From: Metridium senile
Lineage: Eukaryota; Cnidaria; Anthozoa; Actiniaria; Metridiidae
Direction: 5' to 3'
Assembly: GCA_949775045.1 (NCBI GenBank)
Contig: OX459095.1
Span: 35,764,768-35,828,767, forward strand
Length of the DNA: 64,000 nucleotides
In this document: positions 1 to 9,843 of the stretch, one piece after another
Position numbering within the stretch: the first letter of the stretch is position 1
Layout of the letters: the number at the start of each line of letters is the position of its first letter
Notes under the pieces: model-generated
Seen by the model: only the letters and a program-made list of their open reading frames with translations
Told to the model about the DNA's origin: nothing
Databases searched by the model: none
Position numbers and translations under genes: made by a program

Positions 1-499
1 GTACAATGTATTCCTTTGCTTAATGTTTACTTTGTGTCAAGTCGGTAGACATTTAAAAGTAGAAATAAGTGTTGTTTTGGGTGTGCTCACTGTGACATAG
101 CTTTACCTTGTTGAATTAAAACGGCTCGGTCGTCGTGCACCGGAATGTATTGTTTTGTAATACAAAACCAGAGTTTGTTTTGAGCATTGTTCTATCGTGA
201 TCTTCGCTCTTTTTGAACCGGTACATGACGGCACAACCGTTACACATTGTTTATAAGTGAATCCTGAAAGTTGTATTGGTATTAATCTTTTATGAAATAA
301 GTTGTTTTTACTCGTTAAGTTTGCTTGGTTCAGTTGTATATTTTAAGGTACTCTTCCTGGAGGCGGCAAGGGGTATAATTTGAAGAATGATATCTGTTTT
401 GCTTTTTGGTGTTATGAAATGAAATTTTCAACACATATATATATAAAGATTAGCTCTATCTGCATATAGGCAGATTTTGAGCAGTCCATAGGACCATAT
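1..499. other. AT-rich sequence, no gene seen
   Basis: I see no coding stretch, RNA gene or clear repeat here apart from a short TA-rich run near 435-445. It is the downstream flank of the LINE relic that ends at 500. Confidence 0.5.
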
Positions 500-893
500 C
501 TAGAACTCTTTATTTAAGGCTCTTGAGTAAAACTCATCGGCTGATAGTCTCCATAGTCTCTGAGCTTTTAGTACTCTGTCTTCTATTGTTTTGCTAGGTT
601 TCCCTTTCTTGGTATATTTGTCTACGTTGAATAGAAGCTGTTTGGTTGTATTACGGTTTGTTCATTTGCTGATATGTGCTAGATATCTTGCTTGTAGTAT
701 ATCGGTAAAATCAGTTATTGAAGTGGTTTTGCATATGCGGAGGAGATCGGAGTTAGAGTATCGATAACAAGGTTCAACATCTACACTGTCTTTGTCTGTG
801 ATGTCATTATCTTTGTCCGACATACTGTCTTTACTTGCATAGCCATTTTTGACTAATCTTCGAAGCATATCGTAGTAGCAGCTGTTGATTTCT
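500..893 (-). pseudogene. LINE reverse-transcriptase C-terminal relic
   Basis: On the minus strand one frame runs from about 893 down to a TAG at 500-502, broken by one in-frame TGA near 662, where an arginine codon would be expected. The reading contains, in order, a CYYDMLRR segment, NSDLLRICKT, ITDF...QARYLAHIS, then after the stop TTKQLLF, GKPSKTIEDRVLK and a closing FYSRALNKEF. In my recollection this order (LLRICKT, then a YLAHI.R segment, then TKQLLF and a basic GKP turn) is typical of the extreme C-terminus of non-LTR retrotransposon polymerases that are abundant in cnidarian genomes. The catalytic reverse-transcriptase motifs lie upstream of what is preserved and are absent, as expected of a 5'-truncated copy. 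It is not functional. The LINE clade is not resolved. Confidence 0.6.
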
Positions 894-2220
894 CAGTTTT
901 TTCTTTTTTGAAAGTCAAACATAGACAGTGGCTACGCGGCTACAGGTCAAAATTAATATATCGGTCTCCCTGTGTCTTATTAGAACGAAGTATTACAATG
1001 AACAGTTCCGTCCAACGCCAGATTGGAATAAGGCTAAACAATAGGTCAACATCACAAAACGTCACCGATCAAAACATTAGTCCCCAGTTCACTTGACTTT
1101 AGGCGCTCGGTTAACAGATATTATCCAATATGGTGGAAAGAAGGGAGTGAAAGATCTGTATTGTCGTGCTTTAAAAGCAAAATATATCGGTTTTAACATA
1201 TATACTTTAATTCTAAAGAAGTGCTGTGAGTTCTAGCGGTTAAAACATGCCTTATAGGAGATGTTTACTGTAATTTGTTGAATGCTTTGACTTTCAACTA
1301 AGACCAACATGCACGGATCTATTTTATTGTATCAAGAAACCTGTTATAGTGTAAGTGAAAATATACACGTACGTTGTAAATACGAGAATTGAACAGATTC
1401 TACCTCAATGATGCGCAATTTTTGCTGTACACGAAAGCAATAACCTCTGTATTTCGAATGAATAAGTTGATTTTTGTTGTATTTATCATAATGATGTTTA
1501 ATACTATTATATTTACAGTCTCATATTAATAAGCAAGTGTTGCTTCTATGCACTGCACAAACTACAAAATGCAAATAATTTCACTTATATTGCTTATATA
1601 TACTATATTATTAGATATTTAACTTGTCAAATTTATTGAAAATTGCAAGTTTAGTTATGGTGGAAATAAAACAAATAAATAATGGTGTTTTATAGTGTTC
1701 ACAAGTACATGTTTATTACTTTTACTTGATCTTTCAGGGGGGAAAACACTTACTTTATGAGATCAGTTTATTTGTCTGTAGGTAAGATTGGCTGCAAACA
1801 ATAACTATTGTTTTACAACTTTATGGTGCACACTCTTATTTTATTTCTAGCTGACGATGCAATAAGAAGTAAAAAAAATTAATAAACACATTAATTACTC
1901 ACATTAATAAACACATTATTACTCGTGAAAGTTTTTATATTTCACTTTGAGTTTCAGTTAGATTTTTCTTTTTTTTTGCTCCATTTTCTTCAACCTAAAA
2001 AATAAACATTATAATAGAGTAAGGATAACAGTATTGCAGTTGATCTCTGAGTTTTTCTTCTGTATTAAATAAACATATACAAAAAATATAAACACAGATT
2101 TCATTTTTACAAAGACAACATAATTTATGTGGTTATGTTATGTAGTAGTCTACTGGAATCATGTCTAAGAAATTGAGAAAGTAATGTAAATATCTAAACC
2201 CAAACAGTATTTTATCTCAC
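894..2220. other. AT-rich intergenic sequence, no gene seen
   Basis: A 62-codon open stretch on the plus strand (908-1096) has no recognisable feature and I treat it as chance. Apart from the short duplication at 1878-1926 I see nothing organised. Confidence 0.5.
1878..1926. repeat. Two-copy 25-bp tandem repeat
   Basis: The unit at 1878-1902, beginning attaataaacacatta, is repeated at 1903-1926 with a one-base deletion and a base change near its end. It is a simple local duplication in AT-rich DNA. Confidence 0.75.
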
Positions 2221-2539
2221 CTCAACAGACATACTAGCCCCCTCTTCAACATCTTGAAGCTTCGCCCTGATTAATTCGGTGACTGAAGTAACACCATTTG
2301 CATGGTGTGTATGCATCCCCTCCCTCCTGGTGGTTTTTCTTCCAGCGTTGTGTATTAAATTCATCACCGTTTGTGGCTTCAATCACAAATAGATTTGGGT
2401 CTGATGCCACAAGTTTTGTAGTGAGAGACTTTTTGTCTTCCATTGTCTTGCAAGCATTAGTTAAGACCTGTAGCACAGTCACAGTGTACAATTGTGTAAC
2501 ATAGGCATAGGCTGTTTTTAATGAATATTTGAAAACCAA
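2221..2539 (-). CDS. Uncertain exon fragment with a splice donor
   Basis: Two minus-strand frames compete. One is a 97-codon open frame from 2539 to 2246 that I do not recognise. The other opens at an ATG at 2364 (MNLIHNAGRK), continues as TSVTELIRAKLQDVEEG, and ends in GAG followed directly by GTGAGA, a canonical splice donor with its GT at 2220-2219. The second frame is short (48 codons), but its composition looks coding and the donor falls exactly at its end. A single indel between them could make both parts of one decayed exon. It lies downstream of the pseudogene at 2867-4874 on the same strand and could belong to it, but I cannot show this. Confidence 0.28.
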
Positions 2540-2644
2540 GTAAAAACTGTTAGATTACATTAGATCTAATCCATGATTATCTAAGAAACACAATTCAATC
2601 ATTTAATCAGAGTTTTTGATTATTTACAGCTAATTTATTAATTA

Positions 2645-2662
2645 CCCACAATACCTTGTGGG
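2645..2662. repeat. Short perfect palindrome
   Basis: CCCACAA, a four-base loop, then TTGTGGG: 7-bp perfect arms. It could be the end of an old DNA element or chance. No partner or target duplication was found. Confidence 0.5.
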
Positions 2663-2866
2663 CGTGGCAATTCACTATATTTCTTATTTAAATTGATTAC
2701 ACTTTGGATGATAAAAAACTTATAAGGATGCAATGATCTCTTTATTTACACTCGAGGGGACCTGAAATATATTTTTCCTCTTCCTCCTCAGCTCACCACA
2801 TACATGTTGTATTGTCCCAGAAAGCACAAAAGCATTTTTTTTTTCTCATCAAGCTTAAAAGTCATG

Positions 2867-4874
2867 TCAATAAAGGCCAAGTGAGCCTTCAGGGAATAAA
2901 GAGCCATAATCATCAGTGATGGCCTCCTCCAGCTCCACCACCCCATCACTGGTGACTTTGAGGAGGTAATACTCAAAGGCAGGGTCATCTGCTGCTGCAA
3001 TGGCCTGCTGTATCACCAAGAATTGCCTCTGTGTCTTGAACAGCCTGCCTTGTTGTGGCTACAGATGACTCCCTTTCTATCGTCACATCTTGCCAGTCAT
3101 CAACCCACTGCTTGTTTTCACACTTCGCTTCCTCTCCAGTGATACAGTCCAAGCAGTAGCATGTACGTTCCCGGACAAAGACTCTTCCTTGTTGTTTTGT
3201 TGTCTTGACAGAGTGGAGCTTTCTTATTCCTTTAAGCTCCCTGAAGTGCCTCTCTGGCCGCTTCCTGACAACAGCCCCTTCACCTCCTGCTAGAGCATAG
3301 AAAAAAAACCGCCGTGCCAGTCCTACTGCCTTAGTACGGGATTGAAATGTTGATACGGAGGAGGTGAAAGTTAAGTGGTGAAAGTTTCATTCAATAACAG
3401 CTGTTTTCCTGAGCACAGCTTGGCTCACCTTCTGCTTCACGTTAGATCCGGCAGCATCCTGCTCGCCTTAAGCATGGGATGATTTAAAGTAGCTTCTCTT
3501 TATTTGGAATCCATAGTCAGCAAAACAGCACAAGAGATCCCCAATACAATGGCGTGACTTGTACTGTGCAGCACATCCATCTGTGAACTCATGGAGCATG
3601 TCTATTTTCACTTTTAATTGATCCTCCAGGTAGCCCTTTACCAGCTCTTGAGCCTTGTGTACAGAATGGTAGTCCTGGACATCATCATCTGAGATCACGA
3701 ATAAGTGTTCTTTAATTATGGTTGGATCACCTTCTGTGCTTGTCTTGCTATCTATGGATTCTACTGCATGGCCATACAGGATGGTAATGTGGAGAGAAAC
3801 CTTAGCCACATCAAAAAATTCAGACTGCAACTCATCTTGTTGCCTACAGCTGTACCCTTCAGAGTAGTCATGTGAACCTCAGCGGAAGGTGCTCAATGAG
3901 ATTATCCATTTGTGTTCTCTGCCACTTAGCCATAAAAGAATGATAGGGGTAGTCTTTCAGAAGACCGTTGAAATATTCAAACATCTCCTTTGGTGGGGTA
4001 GTTTTTGTCACCAAAGCAATTTTTTTCTTTTCCTGGCCATTCGAAAGGAATTTGCCTGTGCCAAGATATACATAGCGCTTCCAGGTGATTTTCTCGTCTT
4101 CGGAGTTGCTGACCTCTTCTGGAAGCAGTTCAAACTTATCAACTCCACACTGGTCACAGGCTCTTGTCAGGCATTTTAGTTGGTGGTGCTCAGTTGCATT
4201 GTCCTTGGGCACAGGGTAATGTTTGCTGCATCAGTAAGAGTTGATAGAATAATTGGATAGAAGACTATTTGTGTCTCTACATGTTTCTTACAGAGACAAG
4301 ATCGTCTATCCCTTTCCCTTGCAGCATGCACATAGAAAGGCTTCAGGCTTTCAAACTTTCTCTGTTTGATCTTGATTTCTGGATATTGTATCTTGATTTC
4401 TAAAAACGCTTCTGTTTGCGTTTTTTCAAGCACGTACTTTGCATTGTTTGATATATTGTTTCTTTCCTGTTCGTTTTCGAAGAATATCTTTCTTGTCCCC
4501 TGTTGGTCTACTGGCTTCATGTGTCCAGAAGTCAAATATGAGCTGCTTATCCTCGTTACTGATAGCGTCACCTCTCGTCTTGCGCTTTAAATAAAGCCAG
4601 CTCTTTCTTTCACCTGACAATATTTTTGCTCTTTCTTTCACCGCCTTACTTGCACTCTGTCGGCCGACGTTTACTAGCTTTGAGAGAGATCTCTTAGCTC
4701 GACATTTAGCAACATTTTGCCTAAATGCAAGGGTTTTAAAGGCAGTGAAGGCCTCTCTGTTGTGCTTTGAACCACTCTGTTTTACGTGTTTTACGCCTTC
4801 TGAGATGTCTGCTGCAAGAGCATGCAATGCTACAGTCTCCTTTGCTTCTTCAGGTGTTTTAATCGAACTTATTA
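2867..4874 (-). pseudogene. Multi-frame relic of a repeated, unnamed protein family
   Basis: A coding sequence of about 2 kb can be followed through several minus-strand frames. From the N-terminus: KTPEEAKE...LHALAADISEGV and a basic stretch ending in FDFWTHEASRPTGDKKDI (4874 to about 4460); then after a frameshift YVLEKTQTEAFLEIK, KIKQRKFESLKPFYV, RERDRRSCLCKKHVETQ (to about 4250); after another shift CLTRACDQCG, WKRYVYLGTGKF and FMAKWQRTQMDNLIEHLP (4212 to about 3880); after a +1 shift HDYSEGYSCRQQDE (about 3870) and EFTDGCAAQYKSRHCIGDL (to 3468); then an in-frame TAA and a further open tail with a cysteine cluster CYCLDC near 3150, ending at a stop at 2867. I recognise the order as a multicopy protein family of cnidarian genomes but know no name or function for it. 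Paired cysteines suggest zinc binding. Conserved acidic positions could fit a nuclease-like transposase, which is inference only. At least four frame breaks and two or more stops make it a pseudogene. Confidence 0.6.
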
Positions 4875-4956
4875 ATTATTCATTAGGTAGTACGCCAATC
4901 ACGCGCATTGAATTTGAGCATGTGGTATACTTTGAAAACCCGGAAAGCTTGCTGTA

Positions 4957-5074
4957 GAGCACTTTGAAATCTAGAGCGGAGCTAGAATATATATCTTGCT
5001 CCGCTGTAAATAAGTAAATAATTTACAGCGGAGTTTAAAATATTTCTAGCTCCGCTCTAGATTTCAAAATGCTC
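4957..5074. mobile_element. 118-bp foldback (MITE-like) element
   Basis: The left arm begins gagcactttgaaatctaga and the reverse complement of the right arm begins gagcattttgaaatctaga. The arms stay similar for about 50 bp each, through ctccgctgtaaat, leaving a spacer of about 10 bases. The whole unit would fold into one hairpin. It has no coding capacity. It sits just beyond the 5' end of the 2867-4874 pseudogene, about 80 bp from its first recognisable codon. I could not settle on a target-site duplication, so the superfamily is unknown. Confidence 0.75.
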
Positions 5075-5437
5075 GATTATACATTTGTGAAACAAATCAA
5101 ATACATTGAAATATTTATTGAATCATGCACATTACATTACATTTCTTATCTTAGTTTATCTGTTATACAAAATACTATACCTGTTTCTATTTCTTATACT
5201 GATTGATAGTTACGTTACAATTTCCACCAATATTAATTGGTCCATCCGAACAATAATTCCACCCCGAGGAAGTGCTTGGCTGATTAGGTTCCCTTCCCAC
5301 ATTATCACTGGCTAAATCCTCAAAATCAAAATCAAACAGTGGCATGTCAACGTCAGTTTTTTATGTCCCGTTTTATTATAAAGCAATTATTTATAAAGGA
5401 ACGATCAAATTGAAATAACTAACTGATAAGTACTCAC
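5075..5437. other. AT-rich sequence, possible intron
   Basis: No coding signal is recognisable. If the exon at 5438-5793 is real, this would be the beginning of its downstream intron, since it starts with a canonical donor. No downstream exon could be identified within it. Confidence 0.35.
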
Positions 5438-5793
5438 CATGGGTTATTTTTATCCAGCATGTTCACATCTCGTCTGTGCTTCGCCTCCAAATGCCGTTTC
5501 AAACCTGCCACTATCTGGTACCAGGTTTGACCAGGATATCTATTTCCGTTTTTGTCGGCAACTTCTTGCAGAAATTTACCAATCCAAAAATCTAATGATT
5601 TAGGGCTCATCTTCTCAAAACTGGTGTCGAGATTTTCTATAGACTCCAAGTCTAACTCTAGTGATGTTTCTTCTAATTCCGGTGCCTTATTAACGCGTTC
5701 ACGTTTCCAATCTTCAAACTTCAAACAGCTTAACGGCCCATTTATTTTAATTTCTTGGCCTCTTCTTTGGATAAAATTGATTTTCGAAAACAT
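5438..5793 (-). CDS. Exon resembling Crypton-type recombinase core-binding domain
   Basis: The frame starts at an ATG at 5793. Residues 25-34 contain FEDWKRERV, residues 40-60 are acidic, and residues 66-105 read LDFWIGKFLQEVADKNGNRY, a short gap, then WYQIVAGLKRHL. A block of the form L-x-W-hydrophobic-x-x-F-x-x-E-V...G-x-x-YP...GLxRHL is what I know from the N-terminal SAM-like region of Crypton-derived tyrosine recombinase proteins (the DUF3504/ZMYM/KIAA1958 group). The frame is cut by CCATG followed by GTGAGTA, a strong splice donor with its GT at 5437-5436, so this looks like a first exon. The catalytic domain with the R..H-x-x-R..Y residues is not visible in the window. It may be a live gene's exon, a domesticated copy or a solo fragment. 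Confidence 0.5.
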
Positions 5794-6792
5794 TTCAGAG
5801 GACGCTGAAAATCGCTGCTGTCACTCTCCCCCATACTTCTCGTCGTCTAGATATCACTCAAATACTACTCAACGGCAACTACAATTTCAATAAGCTTGTG
5901 CAGTCGTACAAACAAAAGAGTCACGCTTAAAAGCAAAAACAATAACTTGATCCCTTCAAGAGGGTGAAATGTATGCATTAGTTATGTAATCTTGCCTAAT
6001 GATTCTCGTCCTACTACAACTTGACTAATGAGTTCATTTATACATTACAACTAGACTAATGAACCACCATATTCGACCTTTTATTTGCATTGTTTAGCAC
6101 CGCCCCTAAGTCCTTCCTTTTAAATCCTATTTATATGTGAAAAATAGGAATGCTGTTATTTTTTTAACGGTCAAAATGTAATTACTAGAAGAAAGAAATT
6201 TCGATTTAAATAAAGGCGTGACTGCTTTTGAGAAACTAAACATGTAAATAAAATTCATTTGTACTATGTTCTTTGATTTAGAGACCAATAAAGCTGTACA
6301 AAAAAAAAACAAAAAAACAAATGCAAAACAAAATGGCTTAGAAATTATTTAACTTTATGCACGGCTTTAAATTTGAATGTTGTGAATTTTTTCAGATTCC
6401 GCTAAATTAAATATACGTTAATGACTGAGTTTGAGAAGTCGTTCAAAGTCCTCCAATTCGGACTTGACGGGATTTCAAAGTCCTTGTAATTTGTTCCAGT
6501 CCTCGGCTGTCTAAAGTGTCTTGGTATCGTACACAATACTTGAGTACAATAAAATCGTAAACTTTCTTTGTCTTTCAGGGCAAAATTCTATGTTCCTTTG
6601 TTTGTAATGTTGTACTTTTCCACCACATTTTAATTTTTATTCCTTATATATTTTACATCTAATCGCTATATTTTGATATAATATTGAACAGGAACTATTT
6701 GCAAATTAAACTTGAAAGTTTGGGGGAATTTTGTTTTTTCTTTCTGAAGATATTTGGAAATATATTTAAGCAACCGGAAATGTTCACAGTGA
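5794..6792. other. AT-rich sequence, no gene seen
   Basis: It holds low-complexity A and T runs (for example 6299-6331) and no recognisable coding or repeat structure. It would include the promoter of the 5438-5793 exon if that exon is expressed. I see no convincing promoter element. Confidence 0.4.
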
Positions 6793-7038
6793 TCATGCTA
6801 CAGGTCTTAAGTGATCAGCAGTACCATGACACTGGAGCAGGTGTTCAATTAGCAATCCAGTAACATTTGGGGAGACTCTTGCACATGAATCTTGAACTGC
6901 CTTTAGGTAGTGTTTGCATCGGCCCTTGGTCATGTCCATAGGCCAGTGACCAGCATCAATTGAGCCTTGTACAAGGTTGAGCTTTCGTGATGAAAAGTTC
7001 CCGAGCAGTTCCTTGATCTGTTGAATTCGGAACGACAA
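6793..7038 (-). CDS. Unrecognised 81-codon open frame
   Basis: The frame includes SIDAGHWPMDMTKGRCKHYL and ends HLLQCHGTADHLRPVA. I do not recognise it. Its composition (cysteines, histidines, few runs of one residue) is more protein-like than most chance frames in this AT-rich sequence. A possible splice acceptor, AACAG followed by ATCAAGGAACTG, lies just inside its first codons, so the true exon might begin at IKELLGNF. No neighbour helps to assign it. Confidence 0.22.
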   Translation of the reverse strand: MSFRIQQIKELLGNFSSRKLNLVQGSIDAGHWPMDMTKGRCKHYLKAVQDSCARVSPNVTGLLIEHLLQCHGTADHLRPVA

Positions 7039-7290
7039 TCAAGCAATCAATCAATAACTTTATTATAGTCTCAAATCTTCTAGCTTTACACATGATTAGT
7101 ACTAATCGGGGAGTCTCTAGCTAAATGAATCTTACTCTGTAGCTAATATAGGATACTCTTTCATATGCAAATTATACTATAGGATATGACAATATATGTA
7201 AGTAATGAAAAAAAATGTTTCTTGATCCTGCAGGTGTGCGATATTCGGCGATGTCTTTGTTAGTTGCATAGGGTACATTAACAGAAGTTA
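7039..7290. other. Short AT-rich gap
   Basis: Nothing recognisable was found. A small repeat of aatcaatcaat type sits at about 7038-7055. Confidence 0.4.
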
Positions 7291-7470
7291 TTACTTGTTG
7301 TGTTTGTAGACCTTGTGCTTTGACTTGTAGAACTTGTGCTTGCTACTTGCGTTTCTCCATGCACACGGTTGTGTTCCAGCATTTACAGTAGATGTTGAAG
7401 AACTTGTTGTGGTTAACATATTGGCAGCCTCTCTGAGCATATCTGCTATCTTTGAAAAATTAGAAGCCAT
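7291..7470 (-). CDS. Unassigned 59-residue open frame (possible TE N-terminus)
   Basis: Starting at the ATG at 7470 the frame reads MASNFSKIADMLREAANML, then a Ser/Thr-rich stretch with STVNAGTQP, and ends in a basic lysine/histidine tail. The frame stays open upstream to 7686, but that part is made of short nucleotide repeats, so I prefer the internal start. An amphipathic helix followed by a Ser/Thr linker occurs at the N-terminus of some multicopy cnidarian proteins, a loose recollection only. It may be a relic or chance. Confidence 0.22.
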   Translation of the reverse strand: MASNFSKIADMLREAANMLTTTSSSTSTVNAGTQPCAWRNASSKHKFYKSKHKVYKHNK

Positions 7471-7497
7471 ATTTTGAACCACGAAGTAAAGAACTAG

Positions 7498-7533
7498 TCT
7501 AAACAAGACAATTTGTCTAAACAAGACAATTTG
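7498..7533. repeat. Two-copy 18-bp tandem repeat
   Basis: The unit tctaaacaagacaatttg occurs at 7498-7515 and again, identical, at 7516-7533. Just downstream (about 7605-7680) the motif ttcaaatttgg and its variants recur several times, a diffuse AT-rich repeat patch. Confidence 0.85.
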
Positions 7534-8059
7534 GCGGGAAATTAGTAGCCTGCCCTCGTTTGTGAATCCGCTGTCCAAAAGATTGCGGATTCGGTTGATG
7601 TGAATTCGTTCAAATTTGGTGTGTTCAAATTCGTTCAAATTTGGGGTTTTGAATTCGGTTAAATTTAGTGATCCAAATTTGATCAATTTTGATATACATA
7701 TTTCATCGAATTAATTGTAGCAGAATGCAAAACGCAATGATCAACTGGTAGCAAAGTACAACATAATTTGATGCAGAATATTGGCGGTAATCACGCTCCA
7801 TATGATGCAGCACAAAATTTTCTGGTTTTATCTTTAATTTTGTCTTTTCTGACGTGTACTTTGGGAGCAATTCGGAGAACACAATTGCGACTACTGTTTG
7901 CCAGGAGAAGAAGACAGAAAAGGCGTATTATTGCTATATTATTATTGCTTAAAAGACAACAACAAGGGAAAACACAGAGGTCATGGTCACAGATCATCGC
8001 GTCATCCCATCTTTTACCTGTACTTTCATAGGCTTCATGCTCGCCATCTTTTTCCTCGT

Positions 8060-8587
8060 TCAATCCACTTGGGACCCGGGGCTTGCAGAAGGCCAAACAA
8101 GCATGCTACTTGTCGACGAAGATGGCCCAGGGCTTGCAGAAGGCCAAACAAGCGTGCTACTGGTCGATGAAGATGGACCGGGGCTTGCAGAAGGCCAAAC
8201 AAGCGTGCTACTGGTCGACCAAGATGGACCGGGGCTTGCTGAAGGCCAAATTAGCGTTGAACTTTGATGCGCTGGCGAGGGTGGCCACATTAGTGTGCTT
8301 GAAGCATGAGGAGCATTAAAATCAGCATTAGATGTTGTTAATTGCGGGTTAGCATGAAAGGAGCGTAATGGGGCTGGAATTATTCTTGATGGATTATAAT
8401 TATTAGAAGCTGAGTAAGCTAACGTGGGGTTCACATGGAAGGCACGTAAGTCATTATTGGTTTTGTATCTATTAAAGAGAAAGCGATTTGGAAGCGGGTC
8501 ACTATTATTTGCATCTAGCTTATCGATGGAACGGTGAATCTTCTTCTGAAATAATTGAGATTTATTGCAATCAAATTTCAGTGGCAA
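8060..8587 (-). CDS. Candidate 175-residue repeat protein
   Basis: The minus-strand frame from an ATG at 8587 begins MPLKFDCNKSQLFQKKIHRS, has an imperfect internal repeat (LRAFHVNP... and LRSFHANP...), then a proline/serine-rich tail made of about four 17-residue units of the type SASPGPSSSTSSTLVWP. The tail is encoded by the 51-bp minisatellite at 8071-8270. The plus strand is also open here: 7983-8267 begins with a hydrophobic segment (FTCTFIGFMLAIFFLV) followed by units PGLAEGQTSVLLVDEDG. Because 51 is a multiple of three and the unit lacks stops, several frames are open together, so the open length alone is weak evidence. I slightly favour the minus strand because a second, non-minisatellite repeat is visible at protein level. 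No family is recognised. Confidence 0.3.
   Translation of the reverse strand: MPLKFDCNKSQLFQKKIHRSIDKLDANNSDPLPNRFLFNRYKTNNDLRAFHVNPTLAYSASNNYNPSRIIPAPLRSFHANPQLTTSNADFNAPHASSTLMWPPSPAHQSSTLIWPSASPGPSWSTSSTLVWPSASPGPSSSTSSTLVWPSASPGPSSSTSSMLVWPSASPGSQVD
8071..8270. repeat. 51-bp minisatellite, about four copies
   Basis: The anchor gcttgcagaaggccaaacaa recurs at 8081, 8132, 8183 and, with changes, 8234, giving an exact 51-bp period. The first and last copies are the most diverged. The GC content is visibly higher than the surroundings. Confidence 0.92.
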
Positions 8588-9034
8588 TGATAATTATAAA
8601 CATTGAAACATTTTTCTCTTTGTGATCGACATACTGGATCAAATTGATCTGTAATAAACACAAAATGTAATTCATTTATACAGCAGTTTATCATGTCAAG
8701 ATTGGACTCTTGTTTTACTTACTTTTCGTTGTTTTGATCGTTACTGTCCATGATTGTTACTGTCCAACTTGAAGAGACTGTTCAAAGGTCGAAGACACCC
8801 CTTATGCATGGTGTATAATTATAAATATCAACAGAAATCTATCAACGACAGGGGGATTAGCTAGTTGCACTCGCTACAAGCCATGTCTTGACATGGCTTG
8901 AAAAATTAAGACTTCCGGTCATTTTTAATTTGTTAACGGCGACATTCCTTGGATGCCGTACAACTTTCTAGCTAGCTAACAAAAAGCCGTTCACACTGGT
9001 AATTTACTGTTTAGCTAGCTAATGGTGCCTCAAG
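8588..9034. other. No gene seen; short repeated motif
   Basis: AT-rich sequence. The motif agctagctaa appears three times in its last part (about 8970, 9012 and 9033), next to the piggyBac relic. It may be remains of an element terminus, but no inverted partner was found. Confidence 0.4.
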
Positions 9035-9843
9035 CTAGCTAACAAGTCCTAGTCTGAACGCGCTCCAAGTGTTTTCTCGGGGCTGACAACTTGAACTTGA
9101 AGACTTGAAATTCAGGCACAAAACCATTTGTGCGTTGGCTCTAACCCACACTTTTATATCTGTTTTGATGGGATTTATATTTGACCATTCATTCGTCGAT
9201 GGAAGCATTTTGTGATGGTCGATATTCTTCATTGAATGTACTCAACAAAATGTCTATCAGCGGATAGACGGGTTTTGAAAAGTTTATCACTAGCATTGAG
9301 TTGCTTTGAGTCATTTGTGTATAAATACTGTCATATTTTATCAAAGCGCTTTCTTGACATCACTTTCTGGACTTCTATGACTCCTAGAAGTGGATCAGTG
9401 GACCAGTACATCTTTGTTTTGGGTAGAGACTTGATCCCGAAGAGAAGCTCAAGGTGAGAAATGCTTTCATCTCTTCTAGAGTCGTATCGTACCAGCTTTG
9501 TTTCCCTGGCATTGCTGAGCGTACTTATTGGTTTCATTGACAATATTTGACAGTTGATTCTCTGGAAACATGAGTAGAAAAAAATCTATGGCCTTTGCAA
9601 TCGACGGAAAGCTGGGTTTTTGGGCCAACTCGTTCAAATGAATTGTTCAACATGAAATTTGGCGTCACTAGTTGTCCATCTTGTCTGTTCGTCCTCTTTA
9701 TCAACCAAACTCTCTCCTTCACTACTACTGCTACTGAATTCAGCAACAGAAATGCCTGACTCATTGCCTTGTTCATTAATAGATTGATCTAAATCAGACT
9801 GGGAAAAGCCTAAGAAGTTTTTGCCAGGCCAGAAGATGTACAC
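9035..9843 (-). pseudogene. piggyBac-family transposase relic
   Basis: Across three frames the minus strand shows, in order, an acidic/serine-rich N-terminal segment (near 9800-9680), VGPKTQLSVDCK (about 9610), a segment LELLFGIKSLPKTKMYWST followed by DPLLGV and an MSRKRFDKI block (9450-9330), then after a TGA YLYTNDSKQLNASDKLFKTR (about 9310-9260), and KTDIKVWVRANAQMVLCLNF (about 9160-9100). The piggyBac (DDE_Tnp_1_7) transposase family has this layout: K.P....YWS.DPLLGV, then a KRF...YLH.ND block, then a GIKVW..AD...G...NF block. At least two frameshifts and two stops are present, the catalytic aspartates cannot be placed with confidence, and no terminal inverted repeats or TTAA duplication were found. 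It is dead and truncated. Confidence 0.72.

Noticed and set aside
424..450. TATATATATAAA as a TATA box
   Set aside because: No transcription unit starts nearby in either direction, and such strings are expected by chance in AT-rich DNA.
3889..4179. Plus-strand open frames over 2298-4957
   Set aside because: They are opposite-strand shadows of the minus-strand protein-family relic, which has the recognisable motifs.
7768..8096. Overlapping plus and minus open frames with a basic RRRRQKRR stretch
   Set aside because: No family is recognised, and both strands are open by composition. I could not decide that either is a gene.
8968..9043. Three agctagctaa motifs as piggyBac terminal repeats
   Set aside because: They are short, in one orientation apart from self-complementarity, and no copy or TTAA site was found beyond the other end of the relic.
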